Assembly: GCA_016875155.1 (NCBI GenBank)
Contig: VGSD01000060.1
Span: 1 to 10,650 of the forward strand
Length of the DNA: 10,650 bases
Direction: 5' to 3'
Source of the DNA: Deltaproteobacteria bacterium
Lineage (GTDB): Bacteria; Desulfobacterota; BSN033; UBA1163
Each line of letters begins with the position of its first letter. Position 1 is the stretch's first letter. Under the pieces are notes generated by a model. It was not told the origin of the DNA, did not search any database, and saw only the letters and a program-made list of their open reading frames with translations. A program made the position numbers and the translations under genes. Shown here in pieces: positions 1 through 7,631 of this stretch.

Positions 1-677
<677 letters not shown>

Positions 678-691
678 AAACATAGTGAAAA

Positions 692-1309
692 TTATTCGTT
701 TGCCTGAGCCTCTTTTGATGGAGACTTCGCCACAGATACGGTTGCAGGCCTGAGAAGCCGTTCGTTAAAAAGATATCCCCTCTGAAATTCTTCGACGACC
801 TGATCCGGTTCATGTTGATCTGTTTCCACAACAAGCATTGCCTCATGGCGAGCCGGATCAAAGGGCTTGCCAACAGAATCGAACTGGACCAGACCGAACC
901 GATTGAGTGTCTGGAGGATCTGCTGAAGGGTCAATTTAATTCCTTCAGTCAGAACTCCTGCGTCCACCACCTTTTCGGCATGGTTGACTGCCCTTTCGAG
1001 ATTGTCGATAAAGGGCAAGATCGATTTCATCAAATCCTCATTGGCAAACTTCATCCAGTCCTCTTTTTCCCGGGCAGCCCTCTTTTTATAATTTTCGAGA
1101 TCGGCAGCAGTTCTCAAGAAGCGATCAAAGTTCTCTTTTGCCTCCTTCTCCTTCTCCTCGAGTCTTTTTTTCAATTCTTCGATCTCGTGGTCTTTATCTT
1201 CCTTCTTTTTTTTGTTTTTATGGAATTTTAGCTCAGAGTGGTTCTCTGATAATTTATCCACATCTGTTTCCAGTGTCACCGGTCCATTTTTCTTTCCTGA
1301 TTCGGCCAT
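692..1309 (-). CDS. grpE: Nucleotide exchange factor GrpE
   Basis: GrpE is the homodimeric cofactor that speeds ADP release from DnaK. The 205-residue length is typical. Residues 1-45 are polar and lysine-rich (KNKKKKEDKD). Residues 43-100 form the long coiled-coil helix (EIEELKKRLEEKEKEAKENF), which contains the family segment AADLENYKKRAAREKE. A four-helix-bundle region follows, ending near VQFDSVG. The C-terminal beta domain carries the diagnostic GKPFDPARHEAM and later RGYLFNERLLRPATVSVAK. The start ATG has GGAG 8 bases upstream. It lies between hrcA (224-base gap) and dnaK (153-base gap), the usual heat-shock order. No defect is seen. Confidence 0.97.
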   Translation of the reverse strand: MAESGKKNGPVTLETDVDKLSENHSELKFHKNKKKKEDKDHEIEELKKRLEEKEKEAKENFDRFLRTAADLENYKKRAAREKEDWMKFANEDLMKSILPFIDNLERAVNHAEKVVDAGVLTEGIKLTLQQILQTLNRFGLVQFDSVGKPFDPARHEAMLVVETDQHEPDQVVEEFQRGYLFNERLLRPATVSVAKSPSKEAQANE

Positions 1310-1340
1310 TACAAATGCTCCAATCTAATGACTTTATCCT

Positions 1341-1406
1341 AATTAGCCATTCGCCCTTCGACATGCTCAGGTCGCTTCGACTCGCAACCGAGACGAACGG
1401 CTAAAT
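1341..1406. repeat. Imperfect palindromic repeat, copy A, between hrcA and grpE
   Basis: The ends TTAGCCATTCG (1343-1353) and CGAACGGCTAA (1394-1404) are inverted repeats with one mismatch; with two more bases on each side the arms are about 13 bp with two mismatches. The core CCCTTCGACATGCTCAGG at 1354-1371 matches the reverse complement of 1466-1483 at 15 of 18 positions, so it is kin to the next repeat in the opposite orientation. I recognise CCCTTCGA-N-GCTCAGG as a dispersed REP-like motif common in many genomes; this rests on memory, not a search. Confidence 0.65.
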
Positions 1407-1456
1407 TTATTGATCTTTAACATCCCATGGTCCGTTTGTGGTGATCCCTTCGATTC

Positions 1457-1491
1457 ACCGTTCGCCCTGAGGTTCTCGAAGGGTGAACGGT
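1457..1491. repeat. Imperfect palindromic repeat, copy B, between hrcA and grpE
   Basis: Arms ACCGTTCGCCCT (1457-1468) and AGGGTGAACGGT (1480-1491) are inverted with one mismatch (a G-U pair in RNA) around an 11-base loop. Weaker symmetry may extend outward to about 1430-1517 (TCCGT near 1431 and ACGGA near 1513). Together with copy A it takes up much of the hrcA-grpE spacer. In RNA it would form a strong stem-loop without a U-tract, so it could affect mRNA processing or stability, but no function can be assigned. Confidence 0.65.
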
Positions 1492-1533
1492 TCTTTCAGG
1501 ATCGAACCATGCACGGACTTTCAACGCAGCCTT

Positions 1534-2571
1534 TTAGTGATAGTAAGTATCCAGAATTTCGCTCAACAGCCTTGCTGAGTAGTCCACCAGAGGGATGATT
1601 CTGGAATAGTTCATCCTTCGGGGTCCAATGACACCGAGGGCTCCCCAGATCCTTCCCTCACAGCCATAGGTTGAAGTGACGAGGCTGCATGTCTCCATCT
1701 GCTGAACCTGACTCTCCGACCCGATGGAGATCTGAACCCCTCTCGGAGCCATACACTTGTCGAGGAGTTTAACCAGGATGGCTTTCTCCTCAAAGGCACG
1801 GAAGAGGTTGGTCATCATCGAGATATTCCCAAACTCAGGCTCAGAGAGAATATTGGTCCTTCCTTCGATGAAGACATCGGTCTCGTCGAAAGAAGAGAAA
1901 GTTTTTCCTCCCAATTTGATGGCTTGCTGGAACAGGCGATCATAGGCATGCTTCTCCATCCTCATCTGGCTGAACAGCTTCTCTCTCACCTGCCGAAGCG
2001 TGAGTCCAGACAGAAGCCTGTTAAGGTTCTCGGAAAGATGGTCCAGGTCGGATCGAGAGAGATCTTCATCCATCTCAACAATCCGATTCTGGACAATACC
2101 TGTTGTGCTGACGAGGATGGCTAACGTCAAATTATTTCTCAGTTTCACGAACTCGATATGTTGCAAAACGAGCTCGCTCAACCGGGGCGCCCAGACAACA
2201 CCCAGGCAGTTGGAAGAGGTTGAAAGCATCCGGCAGGTTTCAAGGAATAGGTCTTTTACCTCTGACGGGACAACGGAGTACCTTGAGCGAATCTCCTTCT
2301 TTTCCTTACTGCTCAATTCATTGATGTCGAGGAGATAATCGACATAGAACCGATATCCCCTCTCTGTCGGCACCCTTCCTGCTGAAGTATGAGGTTGTAA
2401 AAGAAGTCCCATCTCTACCAGTTCGGACATGATGCTTCTGATGGTCGCAGGACTAAGGTGGAGGCCTGATTTTCTCGAAATGGTCATTGAACTTACTGGT
2501 TCGGCAGTGAGGGTGTAGTCTTCAACGACGATTTTGAGAACCTCTTTCATTCTGTTCGTTAGAGCAAGCAT
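1534..2571 (-). CDS. hrcA: Heat-inducible transcription repressor HrcA
   Basis: HrcA represses class I heat-shock operons by binding the CIRCE operator and needs GroEL to stay active. The 345 residues match the family length. The N-terminal winged-helix domain (1-75) reads LTNRMKEVLKIVVEDY, then PVSSMTISRKSGLHLSPATI, with the wing region QPHTSAGRVPTERGYRFYVDYLL. The middle and C-terminal GAF-like and dimerisation segments follow (FVKLRNNLTLAILVSTTGIV; later GVIGPRRMNYSRIIPLVDY near the C-terminus). The ATG start at 2571 has only a weak AGAAG ribosome site 4 bases away, with AAGAGG further up. A sigma70-like promoter lies about 60 bases upstream. No CIRCE site is seen in the window, so its local target is unclear. 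The gene appears intact. Confidence 0.97.
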   Translation of the reverse strand: MLALTNRMKEVLKIVVEDYTLTAEPVSSMTISRKSGLHLSPATIRSIMSELVEMGLLLQPHTSAGRVPTERGYRFYVDYLLDINELSSKEKKEIRSRYSVVPSEVKDLFLETCRMLSTSSNCLGVVWAPRLSELVLQHIEFVKLRNNLTLAILVSTTGIVQNRIVEMDEDLSRSDLDHLSENLNRLLSGLTLRQVREKLFSQMRMEKHAYDRLFQQAIKLGGKTFSSFDETDVFIEGRTNILSEPEFGNISMMTNLFRAFEEKAILVKLLDKCMAPRGVQISIGSESQVQQMETCSLVTSTYGCEGRIWGALGVIGPRRMNYSRIIPLVDYSARLLSEILDTYYH

Positions 2572-2632
2572 CAGTCTTCTTGAAACCTCTTAAATCTTAT
2601 TAAAAATCATCGAGTTCTGTTTTGTTGAGGTA

Positions 2633-2661
2633 AAGATAATAATGGAGGAGGGGTTTGTCAA
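2633..2661 (-). promoter_or_regulatory. Sigma70-like promoter upstream of hrcA
   Basis: On the minus strand a perfect -35 TTGACA (2661-2656) is followed after exactly 17 bases by TATCTT (2638-2633), 4 of 6 matches to the -10 consensus. Transcription would begin near 2626, giving a leader of about 55 bases to hrcA. The 186-base thiL-hrcA gap also holds AT-rich inverted repeats (for example TAATAT/ATATTA at 2699-2704 and 2714-2719), of unclear meaning. No CIRCE and no sigma32-type sequence is seen here. Confidence 0.6.
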
Positions 2662-2757
2662 GACAAAGAGAAGGTTCCCGTAAACATTAAAACATGTGTA
2701 ATATCAAAATGTTATATTATTCATGGTTGGGCAGAATTGTGAGAGGAAGAAGGGGGA

Positions 2758-3765
2758 TTATTTAAAATGGTCAAAACCTAACCGGTGTAATTCGATTTCT
2801 TTGCCCTTTTTTCCGATGAGATGAAACCCTTCTTTTATCCGAAGGATCTCACCCACACGGGTCATGGGAATGTTTAATGAGTGGGCAAGGGATAAGACCT
2901 TCGCCCTCTTTTCAGGTGAAGCAGTAAAGAGAAGTTCATAATCCTCTCCTCCGCTTAGAGCTATCTTGTGAGGAGACTTTGAATAATTTCCGACCCATCT
3001 CCGGTAGAGGGTTGAGAGGGGAATGCGGTCTTCCCATATCCGTGCTCCGACCTTACTTTCTTCGAGGATATGGTTGGTGTCGTTTAGGAGGCCATCGCTG
3101 ATATCAATCATGGCAGACGCTATCTGTTTTTTAGCAAGGGCTTGGCCCAGTTCGACCCTGGGAATAGGGGAGAGGTGTTTATCGACCAATCCCTTTGGTT
3201 TTTTTATGAGCTTCTTGTCCTGGAGAATTTTTAATCCTAATGCCGAATCTCCCAGCGTTCCTGAGACATAGAGGTCATCTCCGATCTTTGCCCCGTTTCT
3301 GAAAAGAAGATCCTCTTTTTTCGCTTCACCTATGAGGCAGATGTTGATGATGATTTTCTGAGAGAGAGAGGTGTCTCCGCCAATCAGATCAACCTGAAAC
3401 CGTTTTGCCTCATCTTTCATTCCTCGGTAGAAGAGAGAGGTGAAAGAGAGAGGGAGGTGTTTGGGAAGGCCGATAGAGATGAGGAAGTATTTTGGAGTTC
3501 CGCCCATGGCTGCTATGTCGCTGAGGTTGACAGCCAGGGATTTTCTTCCGAGGTGATAGGGGTCGATCCAGGATCGCTCGAAGTGAATATCTTCGATGAG
3601 GATGTCGGTGGTGAGGAGGATGGCCTTTTTACCCATGTTGATGACAGCCACGTCATCGCCTATGGAGCGGATCACCTCAGGATGTGAGGCCGCCATCCAG
3701 TTTCTGATTTTTGAAATGAGCCCGAATTCACCGATGCCCTTGAGGGTTTTTTCAGTTATTCTCAA
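2758..3765 (-). CDS. thiL: Thiamine-monophosphate kinase ThiL
   Basis: ThiL phosphorylates thiamine monophosphate with ATP to give thiamine diphosphate, the last step of cofactor synthesis. The 335 residues resemble the family throughout: N-terminal GEFGLISKI, then SIGDDVAVI with acidic residues that bind metal and ATP, TTDILIEDIHFE, and GRKSLAVNLSDIAAMGGTP, a strong ThiL/PurM-fold signature. Later motifs are DLIGGDTS, VSGTLGDSALGL, MIDISDGLLND and ALSGGEDYELLF. The start is a TTG at 3765-3763 with GGAG 7 bases upstream. An in-frame ATG alternative that keeps GEFGLI is not seen. It follows lon by 42 bases; that gap holds only a 5-bp hairpin (3782-3794). It is probably co-transcribed with lon. 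Confidence 0.96.
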   Translation of the reverse strand: MRITEKTLKGIGEFGLISKIRNWMAASHPEVIRSIGDDVAVINMGKKAILLTTDILIEDIHFERSWIDPYHLGRKSLAVNLSDIAAMGGTPKYFLISIGLPKHLPLSFTSLFYRGMKDEAKRFQVDLIGGDTSLSQKIIINICLIGEAKKEDLLFRNGAKIGDDLYVSGTLGDSALGLKILQDKKLIKKPKGLVDKHLSPIPRVELGQALAKKQIASAMIDISDGLLNDTNHILEESKVGARIWEDRIPLSTLYRRWVGNYSKSPHKIALSGGEDYELLFTASPEKRAKVLSLAHSLNIPMTRVGEILRIKEGFHLIGKKGKEIELHRLGFDHFK

Positions 3766-3807
3766 CTCCGAACTCCGTGCACCGATTCTATCGGGGCGAA
3801 CTCCTTC

Positions 3808-6201
3808 CTATCTTTTTGGTTTAGGCAGTGCCACCCTGAGCACTTCATCCATATGTTTGACAGGGATGAAGTCCATCTTTTTACGGAGATAGGATGGAAG
3901 TTCAACGAGATCCTTCTTATTCGGGTAGGGGATGACCACCTTTTTAATATTGGCACGAAGAGCAGCCAGTGCCTTCTCCTTAAGGCCTCCCACTGGGAGC
4001 ACTCTCCCCCTGAGTGTGATCTCGCCTGTCATCGCTACTTCCTTTTTGACAGGGATACCCGAGAGAGCCGAGATCAGGGAGACAGCCATTGTAATGCCGG
4101 CTGATGGGCCATCTTTTGGGATGGCACCTGAAGGGACATGGATATGAACCTCTTTTTCATTCAGATCATTTGCCTTGATCCGATAGGCTTTTGCTTTGGA
4201 GCGCGTATAGGTAAAGGCAGCCTGTGCAGATTCCTTCATCACCTCTCCTAAATGGCCGGTGAGAATGAGTGAACCCTTTCCTGGGGTGGTCGACGCCTCC
4301 ACATGGAGGACCTCGCCCCCGACCTCTGTCCAGGCCAGGCCGGTTGCCACACCAATCTCATTGCGCTTCTGCTCCTCGTCAGGGAGGAATTGAGGGGGGC
4401 CCAGGAACTGATTCAGGTTCCGCGCAGTAATCTTCGTTTTCTCTTTCTTACCTTGCCTATCCCCGCCTGCCGGACGGGCAGGGGCAGGCAGGCCTTCTGC
4501 CACTTTTTTAGCGACCTTCCTGCAGATCGAAGCCAGTTCCCTTTCGAGATTCCGAAGCCCTGCCTCCTGTGTATACTGGGAGACAATCTGGAGGATGGCC
4601 TGGTCTGAAATTTCTAAAAACGCTGGTCCGATTCCGTTCTCCTCCATCTGCCTCGGAAGAAGGAAGGCCCGGGCGATCTTCAATTTTTCCATGTCCGTAT
4701 AACCGGGAATATTGATGATCTCCATCCGGTCTTTGAGGGCAGAGGGAATGGGATCAATCACATTTCCTGTGGTGATGAACATGACCTGAGAGAGATCGAA
4801 AGGGAGATTGAGATAGTGATCACTGAAGGCGCTGTTCTGCTCGGGGTCGAGAACTTCAAGAAGCGCAGAAGCCGGATCCCCTCTGAAATCGACGCCGATC
4901 TTATCCACTTCGTCCATCATAAAGACAGGGTTGTTGCTTCCCGCCTGCTTGATCGACTGGATGATCCGTCCGGGCATGGCACCCACATAGGTGCGGCGAT
5001 GACCCCGGATCTCAGCCTCATCCCGTATTCCTCCCAATGAGATCCTGACGAATTTTCTCCCAAGGGCTCTGGCAATCGATTTGCCGAGAGAGGTCTTTCC
5101 CACTCCAGGAGGCCCGATAAAACAGAGGACGGGACCCTTGAGCTTCTTCTTCAGTTTGTGAACGCTCAAATATTCGAGGATTCGCTCCTTCACCTTTTCA
5201 AGGTTATAATGGTCTTCCTCCAAAACCTTTTTTGCCTCTTTAAGGTCGAGATTATTGGGAGTTGATTTTGACCAGGGCATCTCAATGAGACAGTCGAGGT
5301 AGGTGCGGACGATGGAGGCCTCAGCAGAATCAGGGTGCATCTGATCGAGCCGCCCCAGTTCTTTATAAGCCTCTTTCTCCACTTCTTGGGGCATCTTTGC
5401 TTTTTTGATTTTCTGTCGGAGTTCTTTGAACTCCTTTGACCGTTCATCCACCTCACCTAATTCGCTCCGGATGGCTCTCATCTGTTCCCGAAGATAGTAT
5501 TCCCTCTGTGTTTTGGTCATCTCCTCTCTGGCCTGGGATTGAATCTTGGCTTGCATGGTCAGGACCTGGACCTCTTTGCCGAGAAGGTCACTGACCATTT
5601 TCAACCTTTCAATCGGATCGAAGATCTCCAGGATCTCCTGGGCCTTCTCAACAGGGAGTTCGAGGTTGGAGGCAACCAGATCAGCCAGCCTTCCGGGGTC
5701 ATCTACACTTTCGAGGACGAACATCAGATCCGGAGAGATTGATTTACCATAGGAGGCAATCCGCTCTAATTGTTCCCTGACGCTTCTCATCAGCGCCTCA
5801 AGCTCAAGGGTGATCTCTGTGAGAAAAGGGTCCTTGATGTTCTCGATTTTTACGAGAAGGTAAGGGGTGGTATGGAGGATCTCCTTAATGGTGGCCTTAG
5901 AGAGCCCCTGAATGAGAATCTTGATCTTCCCATCCGGGAGTTTGAGCATCTTCATGACGAGCGCAACCGTTCCTACCCGGTAGAGATCTTTGATAGCGGG
6001 CTCTTCTTCAGAGAGGTTCTTCTGGGAAACGAGGAAGATAAGCCGATCTTTAGCCAGAGATTCTTCAAGGGATTTGATCGATTTCTCCCGGGTGACAAAA
6101 AGCGGAAGAACCATATATGGGAAGACGACGATGTCCCTTACTGGAAGGAGGGGGAGTCTCTCTGGGAGTGATAATAAATCTTTTTCACGTTCTCTTTTCA
6201 T
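3808..6201 (-). CDS. lon: ATP-dependent Lon protease
   Basis: LonA is a cytoplasmic AAA+ serine protease that degrades misfolded and regulatory proteins. It has 797 residues, about the usual size. The N-terminal substrate domain begins [20 protein letters not shown] helical region follows ([20 protein letters not shown]). The ATPase domain has Walker A GPPGVGKT at 363-370 and Walker B MMDEVDK around D430/E431. The protease domain carries the Ser-Lys dyad: S700 in [13 protein letters not shown] and K743 in [10 protein letters not shown]. Residues about 570-581 ([10 protein letters not shown]) are encoded by a GC-rich palindrome and form a Pro/Ala-rich linker before the protease domain. AAGG lies 4 bases before the ATG. 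It sits between rfaE2 and thiL in a tight unit. No heat-shock promoter was recognised before it. Confidence 0.98.
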   Translation of the reverse strand: MKREREKDLLSLPERLPLLPVRDIVVFPYMVLPLFVTREKSIKSLEESLAKDRLIFLVSQKNLSEEEPAIKDLYRVGTVALVMKMLKLPDGKIKILIQGLSKATIKEILHTTPYLLVKIENIKDPFLTEITLELEALMRSVREQLERIASYGKSISPDLMFVLESVDDPGRLADLVASNLELPVEKAQEILEIFDPIERLKMVSDLLGKEVQVLTMQAKIQSQAREEMTKTQREYYLREQMRAIRSELGEVDERSKEFKELRQKIKKAKMPQEVEKEAYKELGRLDQMHPDSAEASIVRTYLDCLIEMPWSKSTPNNLDLKEAKKVLEEDHYNLEKVKERILEYLSVHKLKKKLKGPVLCFIGPPGVGKTSLGKSIARALGRKFVRISLGGIRDEAEIRGHRRTYVGAMPGRIIQSIKQAGSNNPVFMMDEVDKIGVDFRGDPASALLEVLDPEQNSAFSDHYLNLPFDLSQVMFITTGNVIDPIPSALKDRMEIINIPGYTDMEKLKIARAFLLPRQMEENGIGPAFLEISDQAILQIVSQYTQEAGLRNLERELASICRKVAKKVAEGLPAPARPAGGDRQGKKEKTKITARNLNQFLGPPQFLPDEEQKRNEIGVATGLAWTEVGGEVLHVEASTTPGKGSLILTGHLGEVMKESAQAAFTYTRSKAKAYRIKANDLNEKEVHIHVPSGAIPKDGPSAGITMAVSLISALSGIPVKKEVAMTGEITLRGRVLPVGGLKEKALAALRANIKKVVIPYPNKKDLVELPSYLRKKMDFIPVKHMDEVLRVALPKPKR
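4465..4489. repeat. GC-rich palindromic repeat inside the lon coding frame
   Basis: GCCTGCC (4465-4471) and GGCAGGC (4483-4489) form a 7-bp inverted repeat; a competing inner stem CCTGCC/GGCAGG uses 4466-4471 and 4477-4482. The stretch 4461-4495 is almost entirely G and C, unlike the flanking gene. It is read in frame as [10 protein letters not shown] between the AAA+ module and the protease domain of Lon. It looks like a dispersed REP-type repeat tolerated in a surface linker; that origin is inferred. Confidence 0.55.
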
Positions 6202-6243
6202 GGCGCCTTAAAGGAACTCTGAGACTACCTTTCATTCCTGATT

Positions 6244-6744
6244 TCAAAGATTTCTGGATTTTTCCAGAAATCTTTTTAGGATTGTTTCTATGATGTTTGT
6301 TGTGGAAGATCCTTCAACAAAGGGAAGGATGACGACCTCTCCACCCGATCCCTCCACCACTTCCTTTCCCACGGTCGTCTCTTTTGTCCAATCGCCACCC
6401 TTGACTAAGACATGAGGCTTAATAGAGGTGATCAACTCCAGGGGGATAGGCTCATTGAACAGGGTGATATAATCTACACACCAGAGGCCAGAGAGGATCT
6501 CGGCTCTCTCTTGTTCGGGCAGGATAGGGCGTTCAGGGCCCTTAATGGTCCGAACCGATCGGTCGCTGTTTAGTCCCACCACAAGGATGTCTCCGAGGGA
6601 CCTGGCCTTTTCGAGATAACGGATATGACCGACATGGAGAATGTCAAAACAGCCATTGGTAAAAACAATCCGTTTTCCATTTGATTTGAGGTTCTCGATG
6701 GTTTGGCTGATGGCCTCTCTTGTCTTGATCTTTTCTTTCATCAT
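6244..6744 (-). CDS. rfaE2: D-glycero-beta-D-manno-heptose 1-phosphate adenylyltransferase
   Basis: It transfers AMP from ATP to heptose 1-phosphate, giving ADP-heptose, a precursor of the LPS inner core. The protein has 166 residues and corresponds to the stand-alone C-terminal (nucleotidyltransferase) half of HldE. Visible motifs are [14 protein letters not shown] with the HxGH nucleotidyl-transfer motif at 37-40, [17 protein letters not shown] (58-73), VKGGDWTKE (114-122) and the C-terminal SSTTNII (146-152). The kinase half is not in this window. Two ATGs are in tandem; AGGAGG almost abuts the first (6744) and lies about 4 bases from the second (6741), so the inner one may be used. It is the first gene of the minus-strand block. 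Its 3' end forms a hairpin that overlaps the stop codon. Confidence 0.95.
   Translation of the reverse strand: MMKEKIKTREAISQTIENLKSNGKRIVFTNGCFDILHVGHIRYLEKARSLGDILVVGLNSDRSVRTIKGPERPILPEQERAEILSGLWCVDYITLFNEPIPLELITSIKPHVLVKGGDWTKETTVGKEVVEGSGGEVVILPFVEGSSTTNIIETILKRFLEKSRNL
6246..6275 (-). terminator. Perfect 13-bp hairpin at the rfaE2 3' end (possible attenuator)
   Basis: AAAGATTTCTGGA (6246-6258) and TCCAGAAATCTTT (6263-6275) are perfect inverted repeats around a 4-base loop. The hairpin encodes the last residues of RfaE2 (FLEKSRNL) and most of its stop codon. On the minus strand it ends in only three U residues, so it is a weak terminator for rfaE2-to-lon transcription. On the plus strand it is followed by TTTTT (6273-6277), the better terminator form. 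It could reduce read-through, mark a processing site, or stop antisense transcription. Confidence 0.45.
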
Positions 6745-6757
6745 TCCTCCTATTCAA

Positions 6758-6786
6758 AACCTACCAGATTTAATGAGGGTAGTCAA
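6758..6786 (-). promoter_or_regulatory. Sigma70-like promoter upstream of rfaE2
   Basis: Minus-strand TTGACT (6786-6781) and TAGGTT (6763-6758) are separated by exactly 17 bases. The -35 box matches the consensus at 5 of 6 positions and the -10 at 3. Transcription would start within about 10 bases of the AGGAGG ribosome site, giving a very short leader. It may drive rfaE2-lon-thiL. It is the only clear minus-strand candidate in the 203-base divergent region. Confidence 0.5.
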
Positions 6787-6856
6787 CCTCCGAAAAACTT
6801 TCTATTTCTCGTGAGAGTGAATGAAAACCCCTCATCGCTCTCCTCTGCTTTTTCCC

Positions 6857-6885
6857 TTGACAAGGTTTTTGGGGTATGGTAGTAG
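6857..6885 (+). promoter_or_regulatory. Candidate promoter for the gntR-led operon
   Basis: A perfect TTGACA lies at 6857-6862. A poor -10, TAGTAG (6880-6885), lies 17 bases on; a somewhat better TAGTAT (6883-6888) would need a 20-base spacer. The -35 is convincing and the -10 is not, which fits a regulated promoter. A palindromic AT-rich region starts immediately downstream. Confidence 0.4.
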
Positions 6886-6887
6886 TA

Positions 6888-6929
6888 TCTCAAAAATATA
6901 TTAAGAATATTTTTATCATATATTTGAGA
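6888..6929. promoter_or_regulatory. AT-rich inverted repeats upstream of the GntR gene (candidate operator)
   Basis: Outer arms TCTCAAA (6888-6894) and TTTGAGA (6923-6929) enclose an inner perfect repeat AAAAATAT (6892-6899) / ATATTTTT (6907-6914). The region lies between the candidate promoter and the regulator start at 6948, where binding would block transcription. GntR-type dimers bind short palindromes and often control their own gene. The usual FadR-like TGGT-ACCA half-sites are not evident, so which repeat, if any, is bound is unknown. Confidence 0.45.
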
Positions 6930-6947
6930 AAGTGAAAACTTAAGGCG

Positions 6948-7601
6948 ATGAAGAAGCTGAAGAACAACTCGAAGAGCAAGAAAGCCATTGTTTACGAGAG
7001 CTTAAAGAGCCGGACCATCAATAACCTCATCAAGCCGGGAGAGCCTCTCAATGAAGGTACGCTTTCAAAAGAGTTTAAAATCAGCAAGACCCCAATCAGA
7101 GAGGCATTGCAGCAACTCGAAAGGGAGGGGTTTGTTGAAAATATCCCTGTAAAGGGAGCTTTCATTTCCAGGATTTCTTTTCAGGATATTAGAGAGCTGT
7201 TTGAGATACGGGAGATCTTGGAATGTGAGGCGATCAAGCGGGCTGTCACAAAAGTGGATTCAGCCAAGATTAAACTCGTGAAGGAAGAATTTGTCTCTTC
7301 TGAAAGCGAAGGCGGCAAAACGGATAAAAGTCATTTTAGGTCTGGCGACCAGATTCACACTTTTATTTTTGAGACCCTCGGGAACCATCGATTGATGGAG
7401 ATTTATAAAAGACTGCAGGATCATGTGGTGAGAAACCGCATCTATTTCTTCGATCAATCTCACCTGGGACGATCTGAGGAGGCTTTGAAAGAACATCTTG
7501 AGATATTGGATGCCATGGAGGCGCAAGATCCTTTACGAGCGGAACAAGCCGTCCGAGACCACCTCAGAAATTCCATGGAATACCTTAAAAAGATCATGTG
7601 A
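6948..7601 (+). CDS. GntR-family transcriptional regulator with FCD ligand domain
   Basis: A 217-residue regulator. Residues 10-76 form the GntR winged helix: VYESLKSRTINNLIKPGEPL, then LSKEFKISKTPIREALQQLE, the family's recognition-helix region, and GFVENIPVKGAFISRIS. Residues 80-217 form the all-helical FCD domain (IRELFEIREILECEAIKRAV, IFETLGNHRLMEIYKRL, EHLEILDAM, VRDHLRNSMEYLK). FCD proteins bind small organic acids, often with a metal held by an Asp and three His. Here H137, H183 and H205 are candidate ligands, but the position four before H137 is Gly133, with Asp134 next to it, so metal binding is uncertain. The ATG has AAGG only 2 bases upstream. It is the first gene of the plus-strand cluster and most likely controls it. 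The ligand is unknown; the neighbours suggest a hydroxy or oxo acid. Confidence 0.93.
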   Translation: MKKLKNNSKSKKAIVYESLKSRTINNLIKPGEPLNEGTLSKEFKISKTPIREALQQLEREGFVENIPVKGAFISRISFQDIRELFEIREILECEAIKRAVTKVDSAKIKLVKEEFVSSESEGGKTDKSHFRSGDQIHTFIFETLGNHRLMEIYKRLQDHVVRNRIYFFDQSHLGRSEEALKEHLEILDAMEAQDPLRAEQAVRDHLRNSMEYLKKIM

Positions 7602-7631
7602 TCAAAAAATGGAAAAGGAGAGATCGAATCA

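Noticed and set aside
812..1231. Plus-strand open frame of 139 codons opposite grpE
   Set aside because: It lies wholly antisense to grpE; its Phe/Leu/Ile-rich end is the mirror of the Lys/Glu-rich coiled coil. No ribosome site or family likeness.
1500..1525. GTTGAAA on the minus strand as a sigma32-type -35 box for grpE
   Set aside because: The matching CCCCAT-like -10 at the right distance is absent, and the site overlaps possible outer arms of a repeat.
2699..2719. AT-rich inverted repeat downstream of thiL as a terminator
   Set aside because: Arms are only 6 bp of A and T, with no following U-run on the minus strand.
5770..6171. Plus-strand open frame of 133 codons opposite the lon N-terminus
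   Set aside because: Antisense to a well-conserved domain, with no recognisable motif and no promoter.
7592..7603. GATCA-TG-TGATC palindrome over the gntR stop codon
   Set aside because: Only 5-bp arms, no U-run and no second copy seen in this window; likely chance.
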